The notes: generated by a model not told the origin, from the sequence alone. 64,000 nt of DNA from Labilithrix sp. (GCA_019637105.1 JAHBWF010000001.1:124001-188000); one strand, 5' to 3'; positions 1-8,986 are shown, counted from the first letter of the stretch. A program made the numbers and translations.

Positions 1-1
1 G

Positions 2-655
2 ATCGCCGCGAGCCGCGGCGAGGACGGGCTCTACGGCGTCGTCAACAACGCCGGGATCGGCTCCGGCGCGGGCGCGGACCTCGCGACCGTCTTCGAGGTC
101 AACACGCTCGGCGTCCGTCGCGTCTGCGAGACGTTCCTGCGGTCGATCGATCCGCGGGAGGGGCGGATCGTCAACGTGACGTCGGCGTCCGGGCCGAGCT
201 TCGTCGCCACGTGCAGCGCCGAGCGGCGGAGGTTCTTCCTCGACGACCGCATGACCTGGGACACGCTCCGCGCGTTCATCGACGAGTGCGTCGCGATCGA
301 CGGCGACGAGGCCGCGTTCGCCGCGCGAGGGCTGGGGGACGGCTCCGCCTACGGTCTCTCGAAGGCGTGCGCCAACACGTACACGATGCTCTTCGCTCGC
401 GAGCACCCGAACCTGCGCGTGAACGCGTGCACTCCGGGGTTCATCGCCACGGACATGACGCGCCACTACGCGGAGTCGGAAGGCAAGTCGCCCGCGGAGC
501 TCGGGATGAAGCCGCCCTCCGAAGGAGCGAGGGCGCCGATGTTCCTCCTGTTCGGTTCTCCCGAGGGCAACGGGCGCTTCTACGGGAGCGACGCGAAGCG
601 CAGCCCGCTCGATCGCTACCGGGCGCCGGGCAGCCCTCCGTACACCGGCGCCTGA
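2..655 (+). CDS. SDR-family NAD(P)-dependent oxidoreductase, 5' end cut by window
   Basis: The frame is open from the window edge, so the N-terminal part of the Rossmann fold with its glycine-rich cofactor loop lies outside. What remains shows the NNAG motif of short-chain dehydrogenases near residue 15, a conserved 'IVNVTSASG' strand carrying the usual Ser, the catalytic YxxxK as 'YGLSK', and the downstream 'NACTPGFIATDM' segment typical of classical SDRs. An insertion of roughly 40 residues sits between the Ser strand and YxxxK, as in carbonyl-reductase-like members. These enzymes interconvert alcohols and carbonyls using NAD(P)H in the cytoplasm; the substrate cannot be read from this fragment. 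It converges on the following lipoprotein gene, with a strong palindrome between them. Confidence 0.88.
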   Translation: MAASRGEDGLYGVVNNAGIGSGAGADLATVFEVNTLGVRRVCETFLRSIDPREGRIVNVTSASGPSFVATCSAERRRFFLDDRMTWDTLRAFIDECVAIDGDEAAFAARGLGDGSAYGLSKACANTYTMLFAREHPNLRVNACTPGFIATDMTRHYAESEGKSPAELGMKPPSEGARAPMFLLFGSPEGNGRFYGSDAKRSPLDRYRAPGSPPYTGA

Positions 656-657
656 GC

Positions 658-679
658 GGCCGCCCGCGCGCGGGCGGCC
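658..679. terminator. Perfect 22-nt palindrome between convergent genes
   Basis: GGCCGCCCG and CGGGCGGCC flank a CGCG loop and begin 3 nt after the stop of the SDR gene. It lies between convergent genes and so could serve as a bidirectional terminator. There is no T-run, so an intrinsic (Rho-independent) role is only inferred. Confidence 0.5.
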
Positions 680-725
680 CGAGCGTCGCCGCGCGGAGAG
701 AGCGCGCGAGCGACGGCGGCGTGGA

Positions 726-1199
726 TCAGGGCGCGGTCACCATGTTGAAGCCGCCGAGGACGCAGAGCGGCGTCCGCTCCTGGAGCGCGTAGGCGTCGAG
801 CCGGTACGTGGTGCCCGAGACCTTCTCGCCGGCCTTGACGACGGTCTCGGCCTGGACGCGCTCGACCATCTTCTCGCTGGGGAGCGCGTCGCTGCCGGCC
901 GGACCCTTCGCGAGCCGCACGGCGTAGTGCGTCGTCTCGGCCGGCGCGCCGCTCAGCGTGAACTCGACGTCGTTCGCGGAGACGCCCGGCGTGATCCGAC
1001 CGCACGCCTCCAGCGCGACCGGCATCGCGATCCCGTCGATCACGTCGAGCGTGTCGGATCCGCCGGAGCTCGACGCGGAGCCGCTCGCGCCGCCGGAGCT
1101 CGAAGAGGAGCCGCTCGAGTCGTCTTCGCCGCTGCAGGCCGTCGAGGCGCAGACGATCGAGGCGGCGACGAGGAGCGAGCGAAGGCGAGCGAAGGGCAT
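726..1199 (-). CDS. Small secreted lipoprotein, function unknown
   Basis: The 157-aa product begins with a short basic region, a hydrophobic stretch and a lipobox (STAC, Cys about residue 22), so it should be lipid-anchored in the envelope. A Ser/Gly-rich linker of about 25 residues follows, then a compact domain of about 100 residues with several beta-like segments (for example 'VEFTLSGAPAETTHYAVRL') and a single pair of later Cys residues. I recognise no enzymatic motif. Low-complexity linkers after the lipobox are common in myxobacterial surface lipoproteins. It is followed on the opposite side by a tandem repeat and another lipoprotein gene on the same strand, possibly co-transcribed. Confidence 0.75.
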   Translation of the reverse strand: MPFARLRSLLVAASIVCASTACSGEDDSSGSSSSSGGASGSASSSGGSDTLDVIDGIAMPVALEACGRITPGVSANDVEFTLSGAPAETTHYAVRLAKGPAGSDALPSEKMVERVQAETVVKAGEKVSGTTYRLDAYALQERTPLCVLGGFNMVTAP

Positions 1200-1255
1200 G
1201 GCGAACCGAGCCTACCGAGGCGGCGCGCCGCGTCTCCTGCATGAACATGCGATGC

Positions 1256-1315
1256 GCGCTCGCCGACGAGAGCTCGCGCTCGCCGACGAGAGCTCGCGCT
1301 CGCCGACGGGAGCTC
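1256..1315. repeat. 20-bp tandem repeat, three copies
   Basis: Three head-to-tail copies of GCGCTCGCCGACGAGAGCTC (the third has one A-to-G change) fill the gap between two minus-strand lipoprotein genes. Each copy contains the palindrome GAGCTC, so the transcript can form small hairpins. It ends only 3 nt before the stop of the peptidase gene. Confidence 0.85.
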
Positions 1316-1318
1316 GCG

Positions 1319-2320
1319 TCAGGGGACGACGCAGTTCTTCCCGATGTACGGGCTCGGATCCTCTCCGCACGCGACGCGGCCGTCGGTCCGCTCCGCGCAG
1401 TCGACGCGGCGGTAGGCGCCGCTCGCGCACCACTCGAGCACGCTGCCCGTGCAGCGGCCCTCGAAGGGCACCGCGCTGCAGTCGGGCGCCGCGGGAGCGC
1501 CGCCTCCTCCGCTCGCGCCGGCGTCCGGCCCGGCGCTCGCGGGCTCCGAGGCGTCCTCGGGCTCGTCCGAGAGCTCGAGCGACTCGCGCTCGCTCGCCGA
1601 GAGGCTCGCGACGAACACGGGCACCGCGAGGCGGAGGCCGCCGGCGAGCCGAGCTTCGCGCGCCTTGAGCTCGGCCGCGGCGCGTACCCCGATGTACCGG
1701 TAGTGCCACGGCTCGTGGACGTAGCCGTCGTTGTGCCGTCGATCGGCGTTGGGGTACGAGCACGCGAAGCCGTGCTCGTGCGCGTGCGCGCGCAGCCACA
1801 GGTCCGCGGCTCCGCCCGCCGCGATGAACGAGCTGCCGGCGCCCGCGAGGGCCACGTCGCAGACCGTGCCGAGCTGGTGCTCCGAGTGCCCGGCGTTCGC
1901 CGCGTACGTGTTGGCCGCCTCGCATCCGTCGCGGTCGGCGTAGCTCCGGAAGAGCGCGCACTGCGTCTGGAAGGAGCGATACCCGGAGAGGCACGCGAGG
2001 TTCACGCCGTCGCCTCGCGCCGCGTCGACGAGCGCCACGAACCGCGCGCGCGCGTCCTCGCGCAACGACTGGACGCCGAGGGCGTAGCCCGCCGGCAGCG
2101 CGCTCGTGAGCGGCGCCCAGGTCGACCTGAGCGCCGAGCCGCGATCCACGCGCGCGAGCAGCGCGTCTCCGTCGAGCGTGCCGCTCGTGCACTCGGTCGT
2201 GCAGAGCGCGTCCTCGCTCGACGCGGTCGGCTCGTCGCGCTCGGAGGCGCAGCCGGCGACGACGGCGACCGAGGCGGCGAGGGCGGGGAGGGCGGGGAGG
2301 AGCGCGCGGGCGGCGATCAT
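1319..2320 (-). CDS. M15-family (VanY/DacA-type) D-Ala carboxypeptidase-like lipoprotein
   Basis: This 333-aa protein starts with a signal sequence ending in a lipobox (VAGC), so it should act in the periplasm or on the outer membrane. The middle carries the M15B metallopeptidase pattern: 'LACLSGYRSFQTQ', then SxHxxGxxxD as 'SEHQLGTVCD' (two zinc ligands), and 'EPWHYRYIG' (catalytic Glu plus third zinc His). This family trims D-Ala or cleaves peptide stems of peptidoglycan. After the domain comes a Ser/Gly/Ala-rich linker and a Cys-rich C-terminal module (about residues 265-333) with at least six cysteines. It transcribes away from flhA; the divergent gap contains an unusually AT-rich patch near 2361-2378 that could hold promoters. 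Confidence 0.85.
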   Translation of the reverse strand: MIAARALLPALPALAASVAVVAGCASERDEPTASSEDALCTTECTSGTLDGDALLARVDRGSALRSTWAPLTSALPAGYALGVQSLREDARARFVALVDAARGDGVNLACLSGYRSFQTQCALFRSYADRDGCEAANTYAANAGHSEHQLGTVCDVALAGAGSSFIAAGGAADLWLRAHAHEHGFACSYPNADRRHNDGYVHEPWHYRYIGVRAAAELKAREARLAGGLRLAVPVFVASLSASERESLELSDEPEDASEPASAGPDAGASGGGGAPAAPDCSAVPFEGRCTGSVLEWCASGAYRRVDCAERTDGRVACGEDPSPYIGKNCVVP

Positions 2321-2543
2321 GTGCGCGCTTCCAGCACCTGGTGTGCCGATCTACAGGCGCATGAATTTATTGTTGTTGCGGCCCGACCGCGCGCGGATTC
2401 GGTGTGGACGCCCGTCCTCGCCCGATCCGCCCGGGGCCCGGCGGCTCGCGGCGAGGCGGCGTCATCGGCTTGACGCTCGTCCTCCGGCGCGCGCCGAACG
2501 CCCGAAAATCGAGGGCGGCACGTGACGTGCTCGACGCTGGCCC

Positions 2544-4628
2544 GTGATGAACCCGGGCGTCAACGCCGCGGCGAGCGGCAAGAGGTCGGACGCGCTCGTC
2601 CCCATCGCCATCATCGGCATCATCCTCATGATGGTGCTGCCGATGCCGGCGTGGCTCCTCGACGGCATGATCGCCCTCTCGATGGCGATCTCGATCGGCG
2701 TCTTCCTGACGGCGCTCTTCATCGAGAACGCGCTCGAGTTCTCGGCCTTCCCGGCGTTCGTCCTCGTCGGGACGCTCCTCCGCCTCAGCCTCAACGTGGC
2801 GACGACGCGGCTCATCCTGCTGCACGGCGGCGAGGGGCAGGGGTCGGCGGGCTCGGTCGTCGAGGCGTTCGGGCGGTTCGTCGTCGAGGGCAACGTCGTC
2901 GTCGGCCTCGTCGTCTTCCTGATCCTGACGGTCATCAACTTCGTCGTCATCACGAAGGGCGCCGGGCGCGTGGCCGAGGTCGCCGCGCGCTTCACGCTCG
3001 ACGCCCTCCCGGGCAAGCAGATGGCCATCGACGCCGATCTGTCGACCGGGACGATCACGAACGACGTCGCCCGGACGCGCCGGCGTGACCTCGAGCGCGA
3101 GGCGGACTTCTACGGCGCGATGGACGGCGCGAGCAAGTTCGTCCACGGCGACGCCATCGCCGGCCTCCTCATCATGGCGATCAACCTGATCGGCGGCCTC
3201 GTCCTCGGGATCGCCCGCGGGATGGACATCGGGCGGGCGGCCGAGACGTTCTCGATCCTCAGCGTCGGCGACGCGCTGGCCTCGCAGCTCCCGGCGCTCC
3301 TCATGTCGGCCGCCTCCGGCATCGTCGTGACCCGCAGCGCCACCGGCGACCAGCTCGGCCGCGCGCTCTCGCAGCAGTTCTTCGGCCGTCGGCGCGCCGT
3401 CGCGATCACCGCCGGGATCTTGACGGTCCTCGGCCTGATGCCCGGGATGCCGGCGCTCCCCTGCTTCGGGCTCGCCGCCGCGCTCGTCGTCATCTCCCGA
3501 AAGGTGGGCGCCGCCCCGGCGTCCGGCGCCCTCGGCGTCTCCGAGGGCGGCGCCGGCAAGCCGTCGGCGGACGATCCGAAGCGCTCGTCCGCCGAGGACG
3601 TCGACGCGGCGCTCACGGTCCACGTCCTCTCGATCGAGGTCGGCTACGAGCTGGTCGGCGTCGTCGACGGCGCGCGCGGCGGGACGCTGCTCGACCGCGT
3701 CGCCAAGCTCCGCACGGAGATCGCGCGCGAGCTCGGCGTGGTCGTCCCGCCGGTCCACGTGACCGACGACCTGTCGCTCTCCGCCGGGTCGTACCGCATC
3801 AACCTCCTCGGGACCGAGGTGGGCCGGGGCGAGTGCGCCGCCGGCCGGCTGCTCGCGATCGACCCGAGCGGCGGGGCGCCTCCGATCGAGGGGGAATCCA
3901 CGACCGATCCCACGTTCGGGATGCCGGCGGTGTGGATCGCCGAGCGCGACCGTGAGCTCGCCGAGGCGCTCGGCTACACGGTCGTCGACCACGCGACGAT
4001 CCTCGCGACGCACCTCGGCGAGGTGGTCCGCGCCCAGGCCCCTCGCCTGATCGGCCGGCAGGAGGCGCAGCACCTGCTCGACGTCCTCGCGCGCACGAGC
4101 CCCAAGCTGGTCGACGACGTGGTCCCCAACCTGCTCTCGCTCGGCGAGGTGGTCCGGGTGCTGCGAAACCTCGTCAAGGAGGGCATCTCGGTCCGCGACA
4201 TGCGCTCGATCCTCGAGGCGCTCGGCGAGCTCGCCGCGCACACGAAGGATCCGGAGCAGCTGACCGAGCTCGTTCGCGAGCGGCTCGCCCCGCAGATCAC
4301 GGCGCGCTTCCGGGCGGACGGCGTCGTCAACGCCTTGACGCTGGACGGACGCCTCGAGCAGGTGCTCCGGACGTCGCTCTCCGAAATCGCCAAGGGAACC
4401 GGCGGCGCGCTCGATCCCGAGATGCTCCGCGCCCTCGGCGCGTCGGCGGAGCGCGCGCTCGCCGCCTTTGGCGCGCATGGTGCATCTCCGCTCGTCGTGA
4501 CCGCTCCGGATCTCCGCCGCTACGTCAGGGCGATCCTCGAGCGGAAGCTGCCCCAGCTCCCCGTCGTGTCTTTCCGAGAGATCGAGTCGAACGCGCCGCT
4601 GCGCGTGATCGATCGCCTCGCTGCGTGA
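2544..4628 (+). CDS. flhA: Flagellar export apparatus protein FlhA
   Basis: The 694-aa product has the FHIPEP-family layout: about eight hydrophobic segments in residues 1-330 and a large cytoplasmic domain after a Pro/Ala-rich linker. The hallmark region is clear: 'VINFVVITKGAGRVAEVAARF', 'DALPGKQMAIDADL' and 'EADFYGAMDGASKFVHGDAIAG'. FlhA forms the ring of the flagellar type III export gate, where its cytoplasmic domain docks substrates and chaperones. The injectisome homologue SctV is the alternative, but flhF and fliA follow directly, which favours the flagellar assignment. GTG at 2544 or ATG at 2547 could be the start. It probably heads the flhA-flhF-fliA-flgF-hydrolase operon. Confidence 0.95.
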   Translation: MMNPGVNAAASGKRSDALVPIAIIGIILMMVLPMPAWLLDGMIALSMAISIGVFLTALFIENALEFSAFPAFVLVGTLLRLSLNVATTRLILLHGGEGQGSAGSVVEAFGRFVVEGNVVVGLVVFLILTVINFVVITKGAGRVAEVAARFTLDALPGKQMAIDADLSTGTITNDVARTRRRDLEREADFYGAMDGASKFVHGDAIAGLLIMAINLIGGLVLGIARGMDIGRAAETFSILSVGDALASQLPALLMSAASGIVVTRSATGDQLGRALSQQFFGRRRAVAITAGILTVLGLMPGMPALPCFGLAAALVVISRKVGAAPASGALGVSEGGAGKPSADDPKRSSAEDVDAALTVHVLSIEVGYELVGVVDGARGGTLLDRVAKLRTEIARELGVVVPPVHVTDDLSLSAGSYRINLLGTEVGRGECAAGRLLAIDPSGGAPPIEGESTTDPTFGMPAVWIAERDRELAEALGYTVVDHATILATHLGEVVRAQAPRLIGRQEAQHLLDVLARTSPKLVDDVVPNLLSLGEVVRVLRNLVKEGISVRDMRSILEALGELAAHTKDPEQLTELVRERLAPQITARFRADGVVNALTLDGRLEQVLRTSLSEIAKGTGGALDPEMLRALGASAERALAAFGAHGASPLVVTAPDLRRYVRAILERKLPQLPVVSFREIESNAPLRVIDRLAA

Positions 4629-4647
4629 GTGTCCGAAGGAGGTCTCG

Positions 4648-5742
4648 ATGAATCCGCGTTACGTCTCCAGGGAAAGCGTCTCGAAGCCGAAGCCCGAAGC
4701 CCTCTTCGCCGCCGAGGTCTATCGCGACGAGGAGGAGCCGGAGCCTCGAGACGCGGCGTCGGAGGAGATCGCGCGGCTCCGCACCGAGCTCCGCGGCGAG
4801 GCGCGCGCGCTCCGCGTCGCGCTCTCGCGTCCGGCGAAGGTCCCCGCCGAGCTCCTCGCCGAGCTGGCGACGCTCCGCGCCGAGGTGAGCGAGCTCTTGG
4901 CCGCGCCCAAGCGCGGCGACGCGGCCGCCGCCGCGATCCGCGCGCGCGGGATCGAGGGCGCGGCCGCCTCGACGCTCGCGCGCCTCGCGAAGGAGAGCGA
5001 CAAGGCGAACGGGCGCGACAAGGCCTCGGCGCCGAAGAGGTCTCCGTCGACGAACGCCCGCCTCCGCGCCGCGTGCGCCTCGCTGGTCCGCGTCGCGCCT
5101 TCGCCGCAGGCGCTCGCGAACGAGGGGCGCACGCTGATCGCGCTCGTCGGCCCCGCGGGCGTCGGGAAGACGACGACGGCCGCCAAGCTCGCGGCGCACG
5201 CGCGCATGGCGCGGAGGTCCGTGGCGCTCGTCTCGTGCGACGGCTTCCGCGTCGGCGCGATGGACCAGCTCGGCAAGTACGCCGAGCTGATGGACGCGCG
5301 CTTCCACACGGCGACCTCGGGTGACGAGCTGGCGGAGATCCTCCGGAGCGAGGACGCGGACGTCGTCATCGTCGACACGTCGGGCCGCGCCGTCGAGCCC
5401 GACGCGACCGAGGCGCGGCTCGGAGCCGCCGAGCTCCGGAGCGGGGGGCGCCTCGGCCGCCGCGTCGAGGTCCTCCTCTGCGTGCCCGCGTCGCTCCGCG
5501 CCGCCGACGCGGCGCGCGTCCACCGCGACTTCGTCGCGACGAGGCCGACCGCGCTCGCGATCACGAAGCTCGACGAGACCGACGCGCCCGCGGGGATCGC
5601 GCACGCGGCGTTCGCGACGCGCCTACCGGTCAGCACGCTCACCGCCGGGCAGCGCGTCCCCGAGGACATCGCGGAGGCCAGCGCCGAGGCGATCGCGGAC
5701 TACCTCTTCCCCGCCGCGATCGAGGCGAAGACGGACCGATGA
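4648..5742 (+). CDS. flhF: Flagellar biosynthesis GTPase FlhF
   Basis: The 364-aa product is an SRP-type GTPase. After a charged N-terminal region (about 160 residues) comes the NG domain with P-loop 'GPAGVGKTTTAAKLAA', the 'VSCDGFRVGAMDQL' and 'VIVDTSGR' motifs, and 'ITKLDET' as the guanine-specificity loop. FlhF places the flagellar export gate, commonly at a cell pole. A strong ribosome-binding site AAGGAGG (4636-4642) supports the ATG chosen; the gene follows flhA by 19 nt and its stop overlaps fliA. The MinD-like partner FlhG, normally encoded next to flhF, is not between flhF and fliA here. Confidence 0.93.
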   Translation: MNPRYVSRESVSKPKPEALFAAEVYRDEEEPEPRDAASEEIARLRTELRGEARALRVALSRPAKVPAELLAELATLRAEVSELLAAPKRGDAAAAAIRARGIEGAAASTLARLAKESDKANGRDKASAPKRSPSTNARLRAACASLVRVAPSPQALANEGRTLIALVGPAGVGKTTTAAKLAAHARMARRSVALVSCDGFRVGAMDQLGKYAELMDARFHTATSGDELAEILRSEDADVVIVDTSGRAVEPDATEARLGAAELRSGGRLGRRVEVLLCVPASLRAADAARVHRDFVATRPTALAITKLDETDAPAGIAHAAFATRLPVSTLTAGQRVPEDIAEASAEAIADYLFPAAIEAKTDR

Positions 5743-6455
5743 GCGCCGTCGCGGTCCAGGAAGCGCGCGCCAGGCGCACGCTCTCGCGAGAGGAGTACGA
5801 GCGGTTCCTCCCGCTCGTGCGGCGCACCGCGATGAAGCTGGCCCGACGTCTGCCGAGTCACGTCACCGTCGCGGACCTCGTCAGCTACGGCTGGGTCGGG
5901 TTGCTCGACGCCTTCGAGCGGGCGAGCCCGGAGATGGACGCCGACCAGTTCGAGGCCTACGCCGTCTACCGCGTCCGCGGCGCCGCGCTCGACCACCTGC
6001 GGACGCTCGACCCCGCGTCCCGCGCCGCGCGCGCCCTCTCTCGCAAGCTCGCGCGGGCCGTCGCCGAGCTCACGAGCGAGCGCGGCGGGGAGCCGCCGGA
6101 GGAGGAGCAGATCGCGGCTCGCCTCGAGATGAGCGTCCTCGAGTACCGCGCCGCGCTCGAGCGCCTCGGCCGCGCGGGCATGGACCGCCTCGAGATGCTC
6201 GACATCGACGAGCTCGAGGTGGGCGGCAAGGAGGAGGGGCCCGACGAGCGCGCCACGCAGAAGGAGCTCTCCGGCGTGGTCGCGGCGGCGATCGACGCCC
6301 TGCCCGAGCGTCATCGCCTCGTGCTCGCCCTCTACTACCAAGAGGAGCGGACGATGCGCGAGATCGGGAGCATCCTCGACGTCTCCGAGTCACGCGTCTG
6401 CCAGATCCACACCGAAGCCATCCACCGCCTCCGCGCGGCCGCAGGGAGGGAGTGA
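5739..6455 (+). CDS. fliA: Flagellar sigma factor sigma-28 (FliA)
   Basis: The 238-aa product has the sigma-70 family layout of FliA: region 2 ('ADLVSYGWVGLLDAFERA' followed by 'YAVYRVRGAALDHLR'), region 3, and region 4 with 'LPERHRLVLALYYQEERTM' and 'GSILDVSESRVCQIHTEAI' forming the -35 binding helix-turn-helix. FliA directs late flagellar genes such as flagellin. Its ATG overlaps the flhF stop (ATGA), so translation is probably coupled. Region 2 is preceded by only about 15 residues, typical of FliA and unlike housekeeping sigma factors. No anti-sigma factor FlgM was recognised in the window. A possible FliA target promoter is at 10124-10150. Confidence 0.93.
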   Translation: MSAVAVQEARARRTLSREEYERFLPLVRRTAMKLARRLPSHVTVADLVSYGWVGLLDAFERASPEMDADQFEAYAVYRVRGAALDHLRTLDPASRAARALSRKLARAVAELTSERGGEPPEEEQIAARLEMSVLEYRAALERLGRAGMDRLEMLDIDELEVGGKEEGPDERATQKELSGVVAAAIDALPERHRLVLALYYQEERTMREIGSILDVSESRVCQIHTEAIHRLRAAAGRE

Positions 6456-6456
6456 C

Positions 6457-7179
6457 ATGTCCCGTGGAGTCTACGTCGCGCTGAGCGGCGCGGTCGCGCA
6501 GGAGCACGCGCTCGAGACCACGGCGACGAACCTCGCCAACGCGGCGACGCCCGGCTACCAGCGCCTGCGCCCGGTGTTCCGCGAGGTGCTCGCGGGCGCG
6601 TCGAAGAAGGAGAACCTCCGGTACGCCGAGGTCGGAGGGACCGCGGTCGACGGCTCGCGCGGCGCCGTCCGCGCGACCGGGCGCGCGCTCGACGTCGCGC
6701 TGCCGGAGGGCCAGTACCTCGCGGTCTCGACGCCGCGCGGCGAGCGCTACACGCGGGCCGGCGCGCTCTCGCTGGGGCCGGACGGGGCGCTGAGGACGGC
6801 CTCGGGGACGCCGCTCGCGCGGGAGGACGGTCGGCCGATCCAGCTCTCGGTCGCGGAGGGCGAGCCGTCGATCAACCCGGACGGCGCGGTCGTGCAGAAC
6901 GGAGAGATCGTGGCGCGGCTCAAGATCGTGAAGGCCGCGGAGGGGACGACGTTCGGCCACGAGGGCGGCGGCCTGCTCGCGGCGCGCGGTCCGGCGCCGA
7001 CGCCGACGGCGACGACGCTCGACGTCGGCGCGCTCGAGGACTCGAACTCGACCGCCGTCGCGGCGATGACCGACCTCGTGACGGCGTCGCGTACGTTCGA
7101 GGCCTTCCAGCGGATGCTCGAGACGTTCGGCGAGTGTGACCGCAAGGTCCTCACGACGACGCCGGGCGCGACGGAGTGA
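6457..7179 (+). CDS. flgF: Flagellar proximal/distal rod protein, FlgF-like
   Basis: The 240-aa product starts with the conserved N-terminal rod/hook signature: 'MSRGVYVALSGAVAQEHALE' followed by 'ATNLANAATPGYQRLR'. The centre has 'YTRAGALSLGPDGALRTASG', shared by FlgF, FlgG and FlgE, and the C-terminus has the amphipathic 'EDSNSTAVAAMTDLVTASR' that packs in the rod core. Its length is nearer FlgF than FlgG (about 260 aa), so FlgF is preferred. It is exported through the FlhA apparatus and assembles into the rod in the periplasm. It starts 1 nt after fliA and precedes a peptidoglycan hydrolase by 4 nt. Confidence 0.87.
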   Translation: MSRGVYVALSGAVAQEHALETTATNLANAATPGYQRLRPVFREVLAGASKKENLRYAEVGGTAVDGSRGAVRATGRALDVALPEGQYLAVSTPRGERYTRAGALSLGPDGALRTASGTPLAREDGRPIQLSVAEGEPSINPDGAVVQNGEIVARLKIVKAAEGTTFGHEGGGLLAARGPAPTPTATTLDVGALEDSNSTAVAAMTDLVTASRTFEAFQRMLETFGECDRKVLTTTPGATE

Positions 7180-7183
7180 CGCG

Positions 7184-7849
7184 ATGAGGGTCGGCGCCGG
7201 CGCCGCCTCGGCGGCGGGGATCGAGCGAGGGCGGCGGATCGAGGTCGAGCCGCAGCGCACCTCCGTCACGCGCGCGGACCTCCGGGGGGCGATCGGCCGC
7301 GCGCACCAGAGGCTGACCGGCCGCGCGCCGAGCGCCGAGATGCTCGACGTCTTGACCGCGCACGCGTCGCTCGAGACGGGCAGCGGCGCGAAGATGTACA
7401 ACTACAACTTCGGAGGCATCAAGGGCGCGGGCCCGAACGGCGAGACGGCGCGGTGCCGGACGAAGGAGGTGATCGACGGCCGCGAGGTCGAGATCCGTGA
7501 CGGCTTCCGCGCGTACCGCTCGCTCGACGAGGGCGCGCTCGACTACGTGCGCCTCATGCGCGATCGCTTCGGCGGCGCGGTCGCGCGCGCCGAGGCGGGG
7601 GACGTCGACGGCTTCGCGCGCGCGCTGAAGCAGGCGCGCTACTACACGGCGGACGAGTCGAAGTACGCGAGCGCCCTCCGCGGCCTCGCCGGCGTGCCCG
7701 ACGGCGCGCCCGGTCCGGCGGTCCACGCGGGGCCGGCGGCGTCGTCCGCGGCGGCGGTCTTCCCCGACTCGTTCGAGCTCGGGCGGGTGCTCGACGCCAT
7801 CGCCCGCCATCCTCGCGTCGTCGAGGAGGCCGATCCCGACGACGGCTGA
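7184..7849 (+). CDS. FlgJ-like peptidoglycan hydrolase (glucosaminidase fold)
   Basis: The 221-aa product matches the C-terminal muramidase/glucosaminidase half of FlgJ-type proteins: 'LTAHASLETGSGAKMYNYNF' holds the candidate catalytic Glu, followed by 'GGIKG', the 'FRAYRSLDEGALDYVRLM' motif and 'ARYYTADESKYASALRGL', all typical of GH73-like enzymes. Such enzymes open the peptidoglycan so that the flagellar rod can pass. There is no obvious signal peptide, which fits export through the flagellar apparatus; the usual N-terminal rod-scaffold domain of enterobacterial FlgJ is missing. The ATG at 7184, 4 nt after flgF, is preferred over an earlier in-frame start inside flgF. Confidence 0.82.
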   Translation: MRVGAGAASAAGIERGRRIEVEPQRTSVTRADLRGAIGRAHQRLTGRAPSAEMLDVLTAHASLETGSGAKMYNYNFGGIKGAGPNGETARCRTKEVIDGREVEIRDGFRAYRSLDEGALDYVRLMRDRFGGAVARAEAGDVDGFARALKQARYYTADESKYASALRGLAGVPDGAPGPAVHAGPAASSAAAVFPDSFELGRVLDAIARHPRVVEEADPDDG

Positions 7850-7945
7850 GCTCACGTCATTTCTCTGACAGCCGCCCTTCAGGAGGTCGCGCCCCGTGCC
7901 GTTACAACGAGTGACGAGCCGAACGCGGGCGCGTCTGGAGGTGAG

Positions 7946-8986
7946 ATGGACGGTTCTGTGGCAAGCGAGGCGCCGGCCTCGCTGGGCGGTCGCTACGACT
8001 CGAGGACCAGCGCGCGGCCCTCGGTGGACGACACGCCGAAGACGATGGCCGAGCTCGAGGACCAAAGGCGGCGCCTCGAGCAGGCGCTGTCGGACCTGAA
8101 GAGCACGCAGGCGCGCCTGCTCCAGGCCCACAAGCTCGAGGCCATCGGGCAGCTCGCCGCCGGGATCGCGCACGAGATCAACACGCCGACGCAGTACGTG
8201 ACGGACAACGTCGAGTTCCTCTCGCGCGCGTTCGAGCGCCTCTGCGACCTGGTCGCCGCCTCACGCGAGCTCCTGGCGAGCGCGCGGGAGGGCGCGCCTC
8301 CCCCCGAGGTGATCGCGCGCGCCGAGGCGAGCTTCGCGAACGGGCGGATCGACTACATCCTCCAGGAGTCGCCGAAGGCCATCCAGCAATCGGTCGACGG
8401 GCTCCACCGCGTCGCGAGCATCGTGTCGGCGATGAAGGACTTCTCGCACCCGAGCGGAGGGGAGAAGGCACCGTGCGACCTCAACGAGGCGATCGCGTCC
8501 ACGATCGTCGTCGCGACGAACGAGTGGAAGTACGTCGCCGATCTCGAGACGGTCTTCGATCCGGATCTGCCGCTCGTGCGGTGCCTCCGCGACGAGGTCA
8601 ACCAGGTCGTCCTCAACCTGATCGTCAACGCGGCCCACGCGATCGACGCGGTCGTGCTCGGCGGCGCCAGCGGCAAGGGGACGATCCGGGTGGAGACGAT
8701 CCACGACGACGGCTGGGCGGAGATCCGCGTCTCCGACACGGGGACGGGGATCCCCGAGAGGGCGCGCGAGCGGGTGTTCGATCCGTTCTTCACGACGAAG
8801 CCCGTCGGGAAGGGGACCGGGCAGGGCCTCGCCATCGCCTACTCCGTCGTCGTCGAGAAGCACGGGGGCGAGATCTCGTTCGAGACCGAGACCGGCCGCG
8901 GCACCACGTTCATCGTTCGGCTCCCCGTCAACGTTCACGAGGAGCGTCTGTCAACCTTCTGCGCACCCTTGAGGCCAATGGCATGA
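7946..8986 (+). CDS. Cytoplasmic sensor histidine kinase
   Basis: The 346-aa product has no membrane segment. A predicted coiled coil (residues about 33-63) leads into the H-box 'LAAGIAHEINTPTQY' (His76), an N-box 'NQVVLNLIVNAAHAID', and G-boxes 'DTGTGIPERARERVFDPFFTTK' region and 'GTGQGLAIAYSVV'. It should autophosphorylate His76 and pass phosphate to a response regulator; the next gene overlaps its stop codon by 4 nt and encodes one. GGAGGTG (7938-7944) supports the ATG. Its position between rod and filament genes suggests a role in motility control. The HEIN-TP type H-box is common in myxobacterial kinases. Confidence 0.9.
   Translation: MDGSVASEAPASLGGRYDSRTSARPSVDDTPKTMAELEDQRRRLEQALSDLKSTQARLLQAHKLEAIGQLAAGIAHEINTPTQYVTDNVEFLSRAFERLCDLVAASRELLASAREGAPPPEVIARAEASFANGRIDYILQESPKAIQQSVDGLHRVASIVSAMKDFSHPSGGEKAPCDLNEAIASTIVVATNEWKYVADLETVFDPDLPLVRCLRDEVNQVVLNLIVNAAHAIDAVVLGGASGKGTIRVETIHDDGWAEIRVSDTGTGIPERARERVFDPFFTTKPVGKGTGQGLAIAYSVVVEKHGGEISFETETGRGTTFIVRLPVNVHEERLSTFCAPLRPMA

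Noticed and set aside
2544-4628. Type III secretion protein SctV instead of FlhA
   Set aside because: flhF and fliA follow directly and no other injectisome genes are present.
7862-7945. Sigma-54 promoter before the histidine kinase
   Set aside because: No TGGCAC-N5-TTGC match with the required GG and GC 10 nt apart could be found.
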